Of a stretch of 64,000 bases of DNA, positions 41,328 to 51,200 are shown piece after piece. Origin of the DNA: Sphingomonas sp. (lineage in GTDB: Bacteria; Pseudomonadota; Alphaproteobacteria; Sphingomonadales; Sphingomonadaceae); assembly GCA_017418975.1 (NCBI GenBank), contig JAFOMG010000028.1, forward strand, positions 62,001 through 126,000, given 5' to 3'. The first letter of the stretch is position 1. Each line of letters opens with the position of its first letter. The notes under the pieces are model-generated. The model was not told the DNA's origin, searched no databases, and saw only the letters and a program-made list of their open reading frames with translations. The position numbers and the translations under genes are program-made.

Positions 41328-43142
41328 TCAGCGCTCCACCTCGAGAAGGATCACGGGCTCGGCGACAATGGCGGCCTCGAGCCGGCCGAGCGGCAGCGAC
41401 ACCCGCGCCAGCGGCGCGCCGGCGCGCGCCAGCCTGAGGCCGGTGACCGCGATCACGCCGTCGACCGCCGCCAGCAATGTCTCGAGTTCGGCGATCGTGA
41501 CGGGCCGGCCGGCGGGCCAGGGCTCGATATCCTGGTCCTCGCGCAGCCTGCCGATGCCGAGCCGCTGGCGGAGCCGTTCTCCGGCTTCCTCGCGGATGCG
41601 CGGCTGGTCGCTGCCCGCGGCGACCAGCAGGCTGGCCTCCACCTCGATCCTGACCGGCACGATCGCAGTCACCGCCAGCCGCTCGCCAAGCACGCGGCGG
41701 GCCGCAAGCGCGCCTTCGATCGCGTCCAGCCAGGCATCGCTCGCCTCGACCTTGCGCGAGGGTCGCAGCAGCAAGGTGCGCGCCGCCGGCACCTCGCGGT
41801 TAGGGAAGGCCGGGGAGAAGCGTGGCAGCACCTCGGCCCGCTCGATGCCATAGCCTGCGAGTCCCATCGCCGCGCCGATCATCTCGGCGTCGGTCAGCAT
41901 CACATCGCGTTTGCGGGCGCGCCGGCGCAGCTCGGTCAACAGCGCGTCGCGCGACCAGGCATCGGTGCCGCCCGATATCGGCAGGCGGTTGGTGCCGAAA
42001 ACGCTGCCCCTGGCGTCGATCGTCGTCACGTTCCAGCTCGCGCCGGCCGCGAGATTGCCTTCGGCGCCGCGCGTGACCTGCAGCGTGCCGCGCGATACTT
42101 CATGGTCCAGCGGCATGGCCCGGCCATTGATGCCGTTGCCGAAGACGACCATCCTGCGCTCGGGATCGAACCGGAAATGCGCATCGGCGGGCCCCGAAGC
42201 AGAGAAAGCGTCGACGCGTTGCCATGCAAGGCCGTTACCGGGGCCGGCGGAAATGGGGATCCCGGCAATGGGGACCGTGCCCTCCGCGATTTCCAGCGGG
42301 AGCTCCTGATCGGGCCAGCCCGTACCCTTGCCGATCTCGCGCGCCTCGAGGCTCTCGATCTGGCGCACCGGAACGACGTTGAGCGCGACGCGCATGGGCA
42401 GGAGCCGCCGCGGCAAGCCGGAGCTCAGGTCGAGCCGGATGGCGGCGATGGCGCTTGCTCCTTCGGGCAATTCCATCAGAAGGACGCCGCTGGCGCCATC
42501 CGGCGCGAGAAGCCATTCGGCGGGGGCGGGCTGCCAGCCTCCATGCGCGCCGCGATAGCTTGCGGTCAGCGGCGGCCGACCTAGAGGTGGCAGCGGCTCG
42601 GCATAGGCTAGCCCGATCGCCAGCGGCCATTTGTCGCCGACAAGGCCGGCCGTGGGCACGAGGTCGATCACTTCGGTCGCGTCGTCGAGCACGATCGCGT
42701 CGGTTTCGTCTGGTCGCAGCCGGCGGCGCACCGCCCCGATATGTGCATCGACATGATCGATCGCGGCGGCCCGCAGCCGGATATTTTTCTCCACTGCGAA
42801 GAACAGGTCGGGCTGTTCGCGGGGGGTGGCGCGCTTGTCCCGGGCAAGATCCTGGTCGAACGCGAGCATGCCGGCGCCTGGCCAGATCATGCCCCATGCC
42901 GGCGCCGCGTCCCGTGGCTCGACGCCGAGCAGCGCGGCGAACGCGGCGACATGGGCGTCGCCGACAAAGCCGATCCGGTACACCTGCTGGTCGATGAGCC
43001 AGGCGAGCAGGTCCAGCAGCGTCATGCCGGGATCGTGGAGATTGTGATCGGTCCAGGCCGGCGCGTAGCGCGGGATCAGCCCACGGCCTTCCTCGACCAG
43101 GGCTTCGAAATCGATGGTGTCGAGATCGGGTATCTGGATCAT
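41328..43142 (-). CDS. Baseplate wedge protein (gpJ-like, 604 aa)
   Basis: Starts MIQIPDLDTIDFEALVEE; residues about 8-60 (LIPRYAPAWTDHNLHDPGMTLLDLLAWLIDQQVYRIGFV) are the classical opening of baseplate-assembly protein J homologues. The C-terminal region IEVEASLLVAAGSD and RLGIGRLREDQDIEPWPAG is the conserved end of that family. ATGA overlap with the 1641-aa wedge gene. The pair of J-like proteins corresponds to Afp11/Afp12 positions in known eCIS. Confidence 0.8.
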   Translation of the reverse strand: MIQIPDLDTIDFEALVEEGRGLIPRYAPAWTDHNLHDPGMTLLDLLAWLIDQQVYRIGFVGDAHVAAFAALLGVEPRDAAPAWGMIWPGAGMLAFDQDLARDKRATPREQPDLFFAVEKNIRLRAAAIDHVDAHIGAVRRRLRPDETDAIVLDDATEVIDLVPTAGLVGDKWPLAIGLAYAEPLPPLGRPPLTASYRGAHGGWQPAPAEWLLAPDGASGVLLMELPEGASAIAAIRLDLSSGLPRRLLPMRVALNVVPVRQIESLEAREIGKGTGWPDQELPLEIAEGTVPIAGIPISAGPGNGLAWQRVDAFSASGPADAHFRFDPERRMVVFGNGINGRAMPLDHEVSRGTLQVTRGAEGNLAAGASWNVTTIDARGSVFGTNRLPISGGTDAWSRDALLTELRRRARKRDVMLTDAEMIGAAMGLAGYGIERAEVLPRFSPAFPNREVPAARTLLLRPSRKVEASDAWLDAIEGALAARRVLGERLAVTAIVPVRIEVEASLLVAAGSDQPRIREEAGERLRQRLGIGRLREDQDIEPWPAGRPVTIAELETLLAAVDGVIAVTGLRLARAGAPLARVSLPLGRLEAAIVAEPVILLEVER

Positions 43143-46100
43143 CGCCGATCCTCCGGCGCGCCGACGATCACCAGGAGATCGGCATCCTCCACGCACACCA
43201 GGGCATCGGGAGGCATGGCGGCGAGGTCTTCGCCCGGAACCTTGGCCTCAATGGCGATGGCGACGATGCGGTCGAGGCCCGGAATATCGACGATCGCGCG
43301 CTGCAGGTCGCTGGGCCATAGCCGGCGGCCGAACGGCCAGCCGAGCCCGTCCGGACCGCCCTCGACGGGGTGAAGCATCCGGGTGAGCCGGTCGCGAACG
43401 GCGCGCTCGACCCCGGCGACGGCCTCGGCGCTCCGTGCGAGGACCCTGGCCTCGACTCTGCCGGACAGGTAGCGCGGCGCGCGCACGGCGACGTCGCCGG
43501 GGGCGAGCGCGCCCCAGCCCGCGGCGAGGATGTTGCGGGCAATGCCTTCGCGGCGCTCGCGCGACGGCTTGGGGCAGCGCTGCCCGGTGTCGCGGATCGC
43601 TACCGCGAGCTCTATGCCGCACCCTCGCCTGGGGAGGCAGCGCGCGCGGACCACGTCGGGCGCCGATTGCATCGCCAGCGCTTCGATGTCCGCTGGCGTC
43701 AGCGCCTGTCCGGCGTGGCGCAGCAGCGTGGGCGCGGTTGCCGCCAGGCGCGTGGCGAGGGGAGGATCGGCGCCCCCCGACGCTTCGATCGGGTTCATCG
43801 CCAGCTCGACCGATTCGAGCGCGGTGCCCAGATTCGCGATTGCGCGCGCCGGCACGTTGCCGGTGCTGCCGCCACCCCATTGATAGCTGGCCGCGCGGAT
43901 CGAATCCCGGTTCGCGGGCGGGATCTTGCCGCACCGCCCGTTGCCGAACTGGATCTCCCCGCTCGCCGGATCGAGCCGGAACACTCGCGCGTCGCCGTCC
44001 TGGTCGACGAAGGTCTCGACTTGGTTCCAGCGCACCCAATGGCCGCGCCGCTCTTCGTCTTCCCGGATCGCATCGGGTCCGAGGCTGGCTTCGATGGCGC
44101 CGCGCTCTTCCTCGCCGAGCGATTCGAGGACGCGGAGCTCGAGCGTCTCCGCCAGGACCGGCCGCTGCGCCAGCAGGTAGCGCTGGCCGGGCTCGCCGGC
44201 GCTGGAGCCCAGCAACTCGTTGGTCACCGACTTCGCGTGTTCGGCGGTGACCGCGTTCACGAACAGTCCGCGCACGACGGGGGCCCAGGCCGCGGCGGCC
44301 TGGCTGGGCCGCAGGCGCAGCCACCAGCCGTCCTGGCCGAACAGCGGCAGCTGCGCCGGCTGCGGAACGAGATGGAGCTGGATCATGCCGGGCCGGACGA
44401 GGCCGCCGGTGCCATCGTCGATGCCGATCCGCTGCCAGCCGTCCGCGACCAGGACCTCGGCGATCAGCGCGCGCCGCTCGTCATCCCGATCGAGGATATC
44501 GGCATAGAGCCTGAGCGTCTGGACGCCGGGGCGCCGATCCAGTCCAAGATAAAGCGCGCGCGTGCCGCCGTCGGCATCGTCGACATGCCGGGCGACGCTT
44601 TCGAACAGGTCGAACACCGCCCCGCGTGCCAATGCCGCCTGGGTCTGGTCGATCGCGGCGAGATTGTTGTCGGCGACGACCAGGTCGAGCCCGACCGCCG
44701 TGTCGAGCACGTAGCTCGTCTCGATGCCGAGGATCTCCGGCGGATTGAGTTGCGAACGGTCGATCGTGACCGAGGTTCGCCTCGAATTGCCCGTCGGCGG
44801 CTCGTCGGTGATGACATAGGATGCACGGCCGAAATCGCCGCCCGTCAGCCGGGCGCGGATCCAGAAATCCTCCTTGCCCGCGATCTCGGTCGGCGCGATG
44901 TCGGACGGGACGGTAAAGCGGATGTCGCCGCGCCCGGCGAGATTCCCGGTCCCGTCCGAGAAATTCCACTTGTCGAGCCGGCGCCAGCCCTTGCCGTCAT
45001 GATACTCCCATGACAGCTCCGGATTGTCGGCGTTGCGGGGCAGCCTGATCGGGCTGAGTGCCCCGATGCCGATCCTGCCGATCAGAAGTGCTGGGACGGC
45101 GGACGCGGCGGCCGGCGGCACCGGCGCGGGATCCGCGAGCGCGAGATAGGTCGTGCCGTCGTGGAGGGCGCGTCCGGCGATCTTCCGCTCGGCCGACTTT
45201 GCCGGCGTCCCGAACCGCAGCGCGGTCGCGTCGGGCGCGGTGTCCTTCAGCAGGGCGAGCCGCGCCCGGTCGTCACCCTTGAACGTTTGGGAGTCCGTCG
45301 GCCTGAAGACTTGGTAGTCGGTCTTGCCGCTAAACGCCGGATACAGCTGAGCAGTTCTCTTGGAGCCATCCACCGCGATGGAGGATATCTCGTGGATCTT
45401 GCCCCCAATCAGCAGGAAATCACCCTCTTGCGAGCTCTCGTCCACTGCCGCGAGCTGGAAGGAGGTCCCCTCGCCGCCGATTCCCGTGAAATCCCCTGCC
45501 GTCCTGAGCAGGAAATATGCGTCGTCCTCTTGGAGTCCGATCGGCACCGAGTGGAACATCAGGGATTCGCCGGAGACCTTGACCCATTTCCCGTCGAGCG
45601 GCTCCGGCGTCCGCGTGTCGTTCAGCATGAAGTGCGTGGGGTCTCCACCGGGGGCAGAAGCGGGGGCGTGACGCACGACGTCCCGCAGCTCGACGGAGAC
45701 CTCGGTCATGCCCGGCAGGAGCGGTCCGTGCAGCAGCTGCTCGCCGCCGGCATTGAGCAGCAGTTGCGGGAGGGCCTGGTTGCCGGGCCGTGGCATCACC
45801 AATCCATGAACTGATTCGCCGTCGACGCCCGCGGGCAGCGGATCGAGCTTCGCGTGCAGGTCGGCCGGATTGTCCTCCCGCGTGACTGCCCAGGTCAGCA
45901 ATGCCCGCGCGCCGCTGATGAAAGCCAATGGCGGCGAAAGCCCCGCACCGGGAAGCATGGCTATCGAGGTGATCGTCCCGAGCACGCCTGCCGCATCGGG
46001 GGATTGCCACGCCTCCCGAGTGCCTTGCTGCGCGACCAGCAGCACATCGTCCTGCGACTCGGGATCCTTGCGCGCGGCGACGACGACGAGCTTGCCTTCG

Positions 46101-48064
46101 CCGTCGAGGAAGGCGGCCGGCTGTATCCTCGCCTCGGCCTTCAGCATCGGATCGAAGTCCTGCCAGGTGAGCCAGGGCTCGTCCGTGACGTCACCGCGCC
46201 GGATCCGTCCCGTGTCGTCCACCAGGGCGAGCACCACCCGGTCTGCGTCGGCATATGCCAGTGCCAGCGTCGTCGCGGTCTTGGCGGGATTCGTGCCGAC
46301 CCAGCGCCAGCCCGCAAGGGAAGCGTTGGCTTCGATAGTACTTGCGTAGAGACCGGACTTGTAGAGGGCGAGCAGGCTGTGACGCTCGAGGTCGAGCGCC
46401 GGCGGGAGCAGGCAGAACGCCAACAGCTCGTCTTTCTGCTGGGGTGGTGCCACCAGCTTCCACGCCTTGAGCGTCCAGTCGGTTCCGTCGCCATCGACCC
46501 GCCCGAGCAGCAGGCGATTCTTCTCGTCGCGCACGAACACGATCTCCTGAAGCCGGGAGACGCGCAGGGCCGCGAGCGGAACCTTGTGATCGAACCGCAG
46601 CTCGCCCGTGCCGGCCGCCGCTTCGGTTCCGGCATCGAGCGACGGCGCCAGCCCGAGCTGGCGCCAGATCCTGTCCTGTCCCTCGATATGCACTGCCTGC
46701 AGCCGGCCGGTGCTGCTGACGCCGTAGACATGTTCCGGAGCGCCGGTGACCATGGTCATCGCCTGCAGGTTCGCGCCGACCATCGTCACGGTGAACGTCA
46801 CCGTCGCGCCTTTCTTGCTCAGCGCTTCGGGAGCCGAGAGCGAGAATATGTCAAAACGCTGCGGCTCGGGCCCGAACGGAAAGAAGGCGGTGGCGGTCGG
46901 CAATGGCTGGCTGTTGTGGAAGGCGGCGGCGATGGTCTTGCCGCCTTCGGCGGCGCCCGAGCCGGCCGGCACGGTCGAGCGAATCTTGAGACGGACCGAG
47001 GTCGCGCCCGCCGCCGGCCCGCAGGCCCCCGCGATCGGTGCCTTCAACCGGATCCGCACCCAGCGGCTCTTGCCGGCGGGGAGCTTGAGTTCGTCGATGC
47101 TGCCGGTCCAGTCCTTGCCGAGCACCAGGCCCTCCGGACCCGCTCCCCGCAGGTCGAGCGGCTGCCAGCCCGGGCTCTCGTTGGCGGGCGTGGCGTCGGC
47201 CGTGTCGCGGGTTCCCCAGATCGCGTATTCGAGGTCGAGGCCGGCGAGCAGGGCGGGCAGGGTCGGCGGATCGAACACCAGCGTGATCACGGCCGTCCCG
47301 TCGAGCTTCAGCATGTCCTTGTGGCCGAAATAGACGGCGTGGTCCTGCAGGTTGCGCAGCGCGAAGCTCTCCAGCGCGATCAGCTTCTCGACCGGGGCGC
47401 CGGCGGGGGCGGGCGTTTCCAGCGGATCGAGCAACTGCACGATCCCGCCCTTGGCCTTCTCGACCCGATAGACGCCGTCCGAGATGCGCAGCAGGTCGTC
47501 GGGCTCGATGCCTATGCCCTGCGCGAGCTGGATCGTCCTCGCATTCGCCTCGACCGCGCTCAGCAGCACATAGCCGGTCGGCGGCTCGAGCATGTCGACG
47601 CTGCGCGTGACGAAGCGGGGCGCGCGCTCGATCCGGTCTGCCGCCGGATCGGCCATGACCAGGTTCGCGATCCGGGCGGGGGTGAGGTCGATCGCCTCGC
47701 GGGTCTCGAAGGTGAGCTCCTCCTTGCCCTGCCTGGCGGTGAGCTGGACGCGCGCCGGCGCGGCGACCTTCGTGTCGCGCTTGTCCGCGAGCGTGAAGAC
47801 GATCGGCGCCGTGGCGGACCGCGGCGGCGGCGTGACGACATCCAGCGCCTCGAGAAAGGCCAGCTTGTCCCTTAGCGGAGTCCTGTCGAGGCGGCTGGTG
47901 CTGTGTTCGGCCAGCCGCGCCGCGATCTCGAGCAAGGCGTGGCCGAAATCCCCTTCCCGGGTCGCGCCCGCCCAGCCGGGCACCAGCATGCCCGCGTCGC
48001 GTTCGAGCGCGTCGCGCAGTTTCGAGGCGCGGCGCGCATCGACGATGGGCTGGCCATCCGCCAT
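43139..48064 (-). CDS. Very large baseplate wedge protein (1641 aa)
   Basis: The N-terminus (DFGHALLEIAARLAEHSTSRLDRTPLRDKLAFLEALDV) and C-terminus (ALTPADIEALAMQSAPDVVRARCLP, RYLSGRVEARVLARSAEAVAGVERAVRDRL) match the putative baseplate-assembly (gpJ-like) family. At 1641 residues it is longer than usual. The extra length lies mainly at about 420-850, where repeated W/G-rich blades (GWRWVGTNPAK, WLTWQDFDPMLKAEARI, VLLVAQQGTREAWQSPDA) suggest a beta-propeller insertion. A stretch near 45,290-45,560 is less GC-rich than the rest. It forms the wedge that holds the sheath start and spike. Confidence 0.8.
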   Translation of the reverse strand: MADGQPIVDARRASKLRDALERDAGMLVPGWAGATREGDFGHALLEIAARLAEHSTSRLDRTPLRDKLAFLEALDVVTPPPRSATAPIVFTLADKRDTKVAAPARVQLTARQGKEELTFETREAIDLTPARIANLVMADPAADRIERAPRFVTRSVDMLEPPTGYVLLSAVEANARTIQLAQGIGIEPDDLLRISDGVYRVEKAKGGIVQLLDPLETPAPAGAPVEKLIALESFALRNLQDHAVYFGHKDMLKLDGTAVITLVFDPPTLPALLAGLDLEYAIWGTRDTADATPANESPGWQPLDLRGAGPEGLVLGKDWTGSIDELKLPAGKSRWVRIRLKAPIAGACGPAAGATSVRLKIRSTVPAGSGAAEGGKTIAAAFHNSQPLPTATAFFPFGPEPQRFDIFSLSAPEALSKKGATVTFTVTMVGANLQAMTMVTGAPEHVYGVSSTGRLQAVHIEGQDRIWRQLGLAPSLDAGTEAAAGTGELRFDHKVPLAALRVSRLQEIVFVRDEKNRLLLGRVDGDGTDWTLKAWKLVAPPQQKDELLAFCLLPPALDLERHSLLALYKSGLYASTIEANASLAGWRWVGTNPAKTATTLALAYADADRVVLALVDDTGRIRRGDVTDEPWLTWQDFDPMLKAEARIQPAAFLDGEGKLVVVAARKDPESQDDVLLVAQQGTREAWQSPDAAGVLGTITSIAMLPGAGLSPPLAFISGARALLTWAVTREDNPADLHAKLDPLPAGVDGESVHGLVMPRPGNQALPQLLLNAGGEQLLHGPLLPGMTEVSVELRDVVRHAPASAPGGDPTHFMLNDTRTPEPLDGKWVKVSGESLMFHSVPIGLQEDDAYFLLRTAGDFTGIGGEGTSFQLAAVDESSQEGDFLLIGGKIHEISSIAVDGSKRTAQLYPAFSGKTDYQVFRPTDSQTFKGDDRARLALLKDTAPDATALRFGTPAKSAERKIAGRALHDGTTYLALADPAPVPPAAASAVPALLIGRIGIGALSPIRLPRNADNPELSWEYHDGKGWRRLDKWNFSDGTGNLAGRGDIRFTVPSDIAPTEIAGKEDFWIRARLTGGDFGRASYVITDEPPTGNSRRTSVTIDRSQLNPPEILGIETSYVLDTAVGLDLVVADNNLAAIDQTQAALARGAVFDLFESVARHVDDADGGTRALYLGLDRRPGVQTLRLYADILDRDDERRALIAEVLVADGWQRIGIDDGTGGLVRPGMIQLHLVPQPAQLPLFGQDGWWLRLRPSQAAAAWAPVVRGLFVNAVTAEHAKSVTNELLGSSAGEPGQRYLLAQRPVLAETLELRVLESLGEEERGAIEASLGPDAIREDEERRGHWVRWNQVETFVDQDGDARVFRLDPASGEIQFGNGRCGKIPPANRDSIRAASYQWGGGSTGNVPARAIANLGTALESVELAMNPIEASGGADPPLATRLAATAPTLLRHAGQALTPADIEALAMQSAPDVVRARCLPRRGCGIELAVAIRDTGQRCPKPSRERREGIARNILAAGWGALAPGDVAVRAPRYLSGRVEARVLARSAEAVAGVERAVRDRLTRMLHPVEGGPDGLGWPFGRRLWPSDLQRAIVDIPGLDRIVAIAIEAKVPGEDLAAMPPDALVCVEDADLLVIVGAPEDRR

Positions 48065-48067
48065 CGC

Positions 48068-48481
48068 TCAGCGCGCCTCCTTGAAATAGAATGGGAAGAC
48101 ATAGTTGTCGCGCTGGTTGGTCTGGCGGACCCGATAATTCACGGTGACGTCGAGGCGGCCATTCACCAGATCGGTTGCGTCGACCTTGACCTCGAGCACG
48201 TCGATCCGGGCTTCGTACAGGCGCAGCGCCTCCGCCACGTCGCGCTTGATCTGCACGATCGCCGCCATGTCGATCGCGTCGTGGACGCGATCGTGGATGC
48301 CGCAGCCGAACGCCGGGCGCATGACTCGCTCGCCCTTCGACGTGCCCAGGATGATCCGGATCGATTCCTCGATGTCGCGTTCGTCGGCGACGGTCGCGAT
48401 GCGGCTGCTCGCGGGCTCGATGCGGAAGGGATAGGCCCAGCCGCGCCCCATGAACTCCTTGCCTGTCGCCGCGCCGTTCAT
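48068..48481 (-). CDS. gp25/gpW-family baseplate protein
   Basis: 137 residues with the gp25 lysozyme-like wedge signature: GWAYPFRIEP near the start, DIEESIRIILGTSKGERVMRPAFGCG, then DVTVNYRVRQTNQRDNYVFPFY at the end. It sits between PAAR and the large wedge gene, the conserved place for gp25 in contractile tails and eCIS. ATGA overlap with the PAAR gene. It nucleates sheath polymerisation (family knowledge). Confidence 0.9.
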   Translation of the reverse strand: MNGAATGKEFMGRGWAYPFRIEPASSRIATVADERDIEESIRIILGTSKGERVMRPAFGCGIHDRVHDAIDMAAIVQIKRDVAEALRLYEARIDVLEVKVDATDLVNGRLDVTVNYRVRQTNQRDNYVFPFYFKEAR

Positions 48482-48780
48482 CCGATCAGCACCGTCGCCA
48501 GGCCCGCGGCGATGGGATCGGGCGGCCCGGCCTCGACCACCTGGTCGCCCTGCCGCGCGGCGGGCAGCCCGCCGATCAGGACCGTGGCGCTGCCGACGGA
48601 GACGACTCCGCCGACATGCGGCTTGGGTCCGTCGGACAGCGGGCAGACATGGAAATCGGCGCCCGCGCGCCACGCCGGCATGCCGCCGATCAGCACGGTC
48701 GGGCATCCCGGCCCCGGGGAGAGGGGCTTGCCGTGACTGGTCGGGTCTCCGAGGCGCGCGGCCGGCTGGCCCATGTCCAT
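48478..48780 (-). CDS. PAAR-domain spike-tip protein
   Basis: A 100-residue protein. PAARLGDPTSHGKPLSPGPGCPTVLIGGMPAWRAGADFHVCP contains the PAAR repeats and the metal-binding His/Cys set that caps the spike. AGGAGA precedes the ATG at 48780. It fits the Afp10 slot. There is no C-terminal toxin extension. Confidence 0.9.
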   Translation of the reverse strand: MDMGQPAARLGDPTSHGKPLSPGPGCPTVLIGGMPAWRAGADFHVCPLSDGPKPHVGGVVSVGSATVLIGGLPAARQGDQVVEAGPPDPIAAGLATVLIG

Positions 48781-48784
48781 TCTC

Positions 48785-49423
48785 CTAGTTGATCTGCACC
48801 AGCGCGCCCTTGATCGTGAGCGTGCCGGACGATTTGAGCTCCATCGACGCACCGGCCTCGATGGAGATGGCCTGCGACTTGATCTTGAGCTGGGCGGTGG
48901 ATTCGATCGTGATCGTCGAGGAGCCGCTATCGATGACGATCTTGTTGGTGCCGTCGGTGACCTCGATGCCGTTCATCGTCATCTTGACCATCTTGCCGTC
49001 CGCGAGCGCGAACTGGCCGAGCGGATCCGCCGGGTCGTCGCTGAACCGCAGCTCGTGCTTCTCCCGGGTGCGGATGAAGCGCTTGTGATTGCTGCCGTCG
49101 GCATTGGTCTCGGGCGGCGGCAGCTGTCCGTTCCAGAGCATGCCGATCACGTAGAGATGCGAGGGATCTCCCTGCTCCGCGCCGAGCAGCACCTCGTCGC
49201 CGATCTCGGGCAGGAAGAAGGTGCCCATGTCCTTGCCGGCCATCAGCATGGCGGTGCGTGCCCAGTAGCTGACCTTCCCGTCCTCGAACCATGGCAGCCG
49301 CACGCGGATGCGGGCGAGGCCGTCGGGGTCCTTGTTGTCGGTCACGACGCCGATCGTGAGGCCCTGCAGCGTGCCGCGCCCCTGGCGCTCAACCGGATCG
49401 AAGATGATGTCGAGCAGGCTCAT
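48785..49423 (-). CDS. Spike protein with gpV/VgrG-type OB fold and beta-helix
   Basis: 212 residues: an OB-fold (IGVVTDNKDPDGLARIRVRLPW, FFLPEIGDEVLLGAEQGDPSHLYVIGMLWNG) followed by a C-terminal beta-helix of short repeats (IVIDSGSSTITIESTAQLKI, SIEAGASMELKSSGTLTIKG), the trimeric needle. It starts at 49423 with GAGGAA upstream and overlaps the hub gene stop. It corresponds to the Afp8 C-terminal part, here as a separate polypeptide. Confidence 0.9.
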   Translation of the reverse strand: MSLLDIIFDPVERQGRGTLQGLTIGVVTDNKDPDGLARIRVRLPWFEDGKVSYWARTAMLMAGKDMGTFFLPEIGDEVLLGAEQGDPSHLYVIGMLWNGQLPPPETNADGSNHKRFIRTREKHELRFSDDPADPLGQFALADGKMVKMTMNGIEVTDGTNKIVIDSGSSTITIESTAQLKIKSQAISIEAGASMELKSSGTLTIKGALVQIN

Positions 49424-50529
49424 ATCGAGGGTTCCTCGACCTTGAAGCGGGTGCGGTATCCCTTGCCGTCGATGCTGTGGGTGGCCTCGGTGACATAATA
49501 GGTCTTGCTGAAGGCGCGCCCGACGCCGCTGATCCTGATGTTCCGGTCGGGCAGGAGCTCGGGCAGGCCGACGCATTCGCCTTCGCCGGTGACGAAGCTC
49601 TGCGCGCGATCCTCAAGGATCGCCTTCGCGCGCTCGTCGGCCTCCTGCTGGGTGTGGACCGCCGCGCTGATCGAAAGCACGGGCGCATTGCTGAGGGCGG
49701 CGATCCGCTGGGTGCCGCTGCGCGTGCCGCCCTGAATCCCCGTCTCGTCGCCCTTCGAGGCCCTGCCGATGACGGACTTGCCTTCCTTGGCGGACCAGCC
49801 ATGCACCTCGACGGCAGTGATCTGCCTGGCGATATTGGCGGTCGGCGAGAAGCTCGCCAGGCCTTCGCCCCAGGCAATGTCGACAACCGCCTCGCCGTCA
49901 TTCCTGCGGGGCGCGAAGCGCAGCGTGCCGTCGCGGACGTAGAACACCGCCTTTGCCAGCTTCGCCATCCGTTCGATGAAGTCGCGGTCGGATTCCTTGC
50001 TCTGGTCGATCCGGCTTTCCTTGGCGTCCCGGACGCCGATCTTGATCGGAAGCGAATTGTCGTCGGCCACCTTCCGCACTGCGGCGGATGGCTGGGTGTC
50101 GTCCCACACGCGCGAGCTCTTGCCGATGCCGAGCTGGTAGAGCGCGTCATAGCCGCTCACGCTGAGCACGGGCGTGCCGGACTCCGCGAAGCTGGTGCCG
50201 ATCTCGGTGATGATCCCCTTGAGGATCGGCTTGAGCTTGGCCGGCTCGCCATATCCGATCGAAACCTCGACCTCGGCGCCGAAAGCGAACAGCGCGAGCA
50301 GGTCGACCTTTTCGAACGCCGCCTTGCCGAGGAATTCGCGCGCCTGCCAGTCGAAGGCGCTGGCAACGGTGAAGGCGAAGCGGCCGGCTGCGTTGATCTT
50401 CAACTCGACCTCGGTGCTGGTGATGGTCAGATAGAGGTCGCGGAGGAGGTCGCGGCCGCCGACCTTGATCACGGAGGTCGGCACGTAGAAGTCGTTATGG
50501 TCCGCCTCGAATTCGTAGAGCTTCCTCAT
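49420..50529 (-). CDS. Central hub protein (gpD/VgrG N-terminal type)
   Basis: 369 residues homologous to phage late-control protein D: SVIKVGGRDLLRDLYLTITSTEVEL, the ISVSGYDALYQL-like LSVSGYDALYQLGIGK, DFIERMAKLAKAVFYVRDGTLRF, and TYYVTEATHSIDGKGYRTRF. In many eCIS the hub and spike are fused; here they are two overlapping genes (49420-49423). It connects the inner tube to the spike. Confidence 0.9.
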   Translation of the reverse strand: MRKLYEFEADHNDFYVPTSVIKVGGRDLLRDLYLTITSTEVELKINAAGRFAFTVASAFDWQAREFLGKAAFEKVDLLALFAFGAEVEVSIGYGEPAKLKPILKGIITEIGTSFAESGTPVLSVSGYDALYQLGIGKSSRVWDDTQPSAAVRKVADDNSLPIKIGVRDAKESRIDQSKESDRDFIERMAKLAKAVFYVRDGTLRFAPRRNDGEAVVDIAWGEGLASFSPTANIARQITAVEVHGWSAKEGKSVIGRASKGDETGIQGGTRSGTQRIAALSNAPVLSISAAVHTQQEADERAKAILEDRAQSFVTGEGECVGLPELLPDRNIRISGVGRAFSKTYYVTEATHSIDGKGYRTRFKVEEPSI

Positions 50530-51191
50530 TGCGCCGGCCCCTTCGTCTTCTCGTCGAGAGGGGGGACGACGAGCACGTCGCCGGGCCGGATCGCGCGCGG
50601 ATCGGCGATGCCGTTCTGGCGGGCGATCAGCCGCCAGTCGCGCGGGTTGCCATATTCGCGGTTGGCGAGGAGCCAGATCGAATCGTCGGACGCGATGACA
50701 CGGCGCTTGGTCTTGTCCGCGGAGTTGCGGCGCGGATCGATGAGCTGCTCGGCCAGCGGCTTGAACTGCTTGAACGACACATTGACCGTCGCGCGCACCG
50801 GCGTGCCGTCCGACAGGAACATGGTGAAGCGCTGCGACAGCTTCTCGATCACCGCCTTGAAGATCAGCCTGCCCCAGCGGAATTCGACGCGCGGCGGAGC
50901 ATGCGTCTCGGCATCGATCTTCACCAGGCCGGCCAGCAGGTCGGTCAGCTGGGACACGTCGTCGCGGCCGCCATCGGTCCAGGTATCGAAGAACAGGTCC
51001 ATTCCCAGCGTTTGGGAATTGCCGTTGACGAACTGCAGGATCGGGTTGCTGAGGCCCGGCGGCGCGGAGGCCTGAAAGTTGTTGGAGAGCTCGAGGCTGT
51101 ATTCGGTGGGATTGAACAGCACGTCGACATGTTCGCCGGCGCGGTGGCCCTCGAGTATCTGGATCCTGGCCTTGGCGAGTTCCTGCGGCAT
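50526..51191 (-). CDS. LysM-domain baseplate protein (Afp7-like)
   Basis: 221 residues. The N-terminal FNPTEYSLELSNNFQ and FVNGNSQTLGMDLFFDTW belong to the T4 gp53-like/Afp7 family, and the C-terminal WLLANREYGNPRDWRLIARQNGIADPRAIRPGDVL is a LysM domain. AGGAGG precedes the ATG. It seats the hub within the baseplate; the LysM part may contact the spike rather than peptidoglycan (family knowledge). Confidence 0.9.
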   Translation of the reverse strand: MPQELAKARIQILEGHRAGEHVDVLFNPTEYSLELSNNFQASAPPGLSNPILQFVNGNSQTLGMDLFFDTWTDGGRDDVSQLTDLLAGLVKIDAETHAPPRVEFRWGRLIFKAVIEKLSQRFTMFLSDGTPVRATVNVSFKQFKPLAEQLIDPRRNSADKTKRRVIASDDSIWLLANREYGNPRDWRLIARQNGIADPRAIRPGDVLVVPPLDEKTKGPAQ

Positions 51192-51200
51192 CGGCGCCTC

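Noticed and set aside
45854..47875. A 673-codon plus-strand open frame inside the large wedge gene
   Set aside because: Antisense shadow in high-GC DNA; the minus strand carries the conserved baseplate N- and C-terminal motifs and continuous coupling to neighbours.
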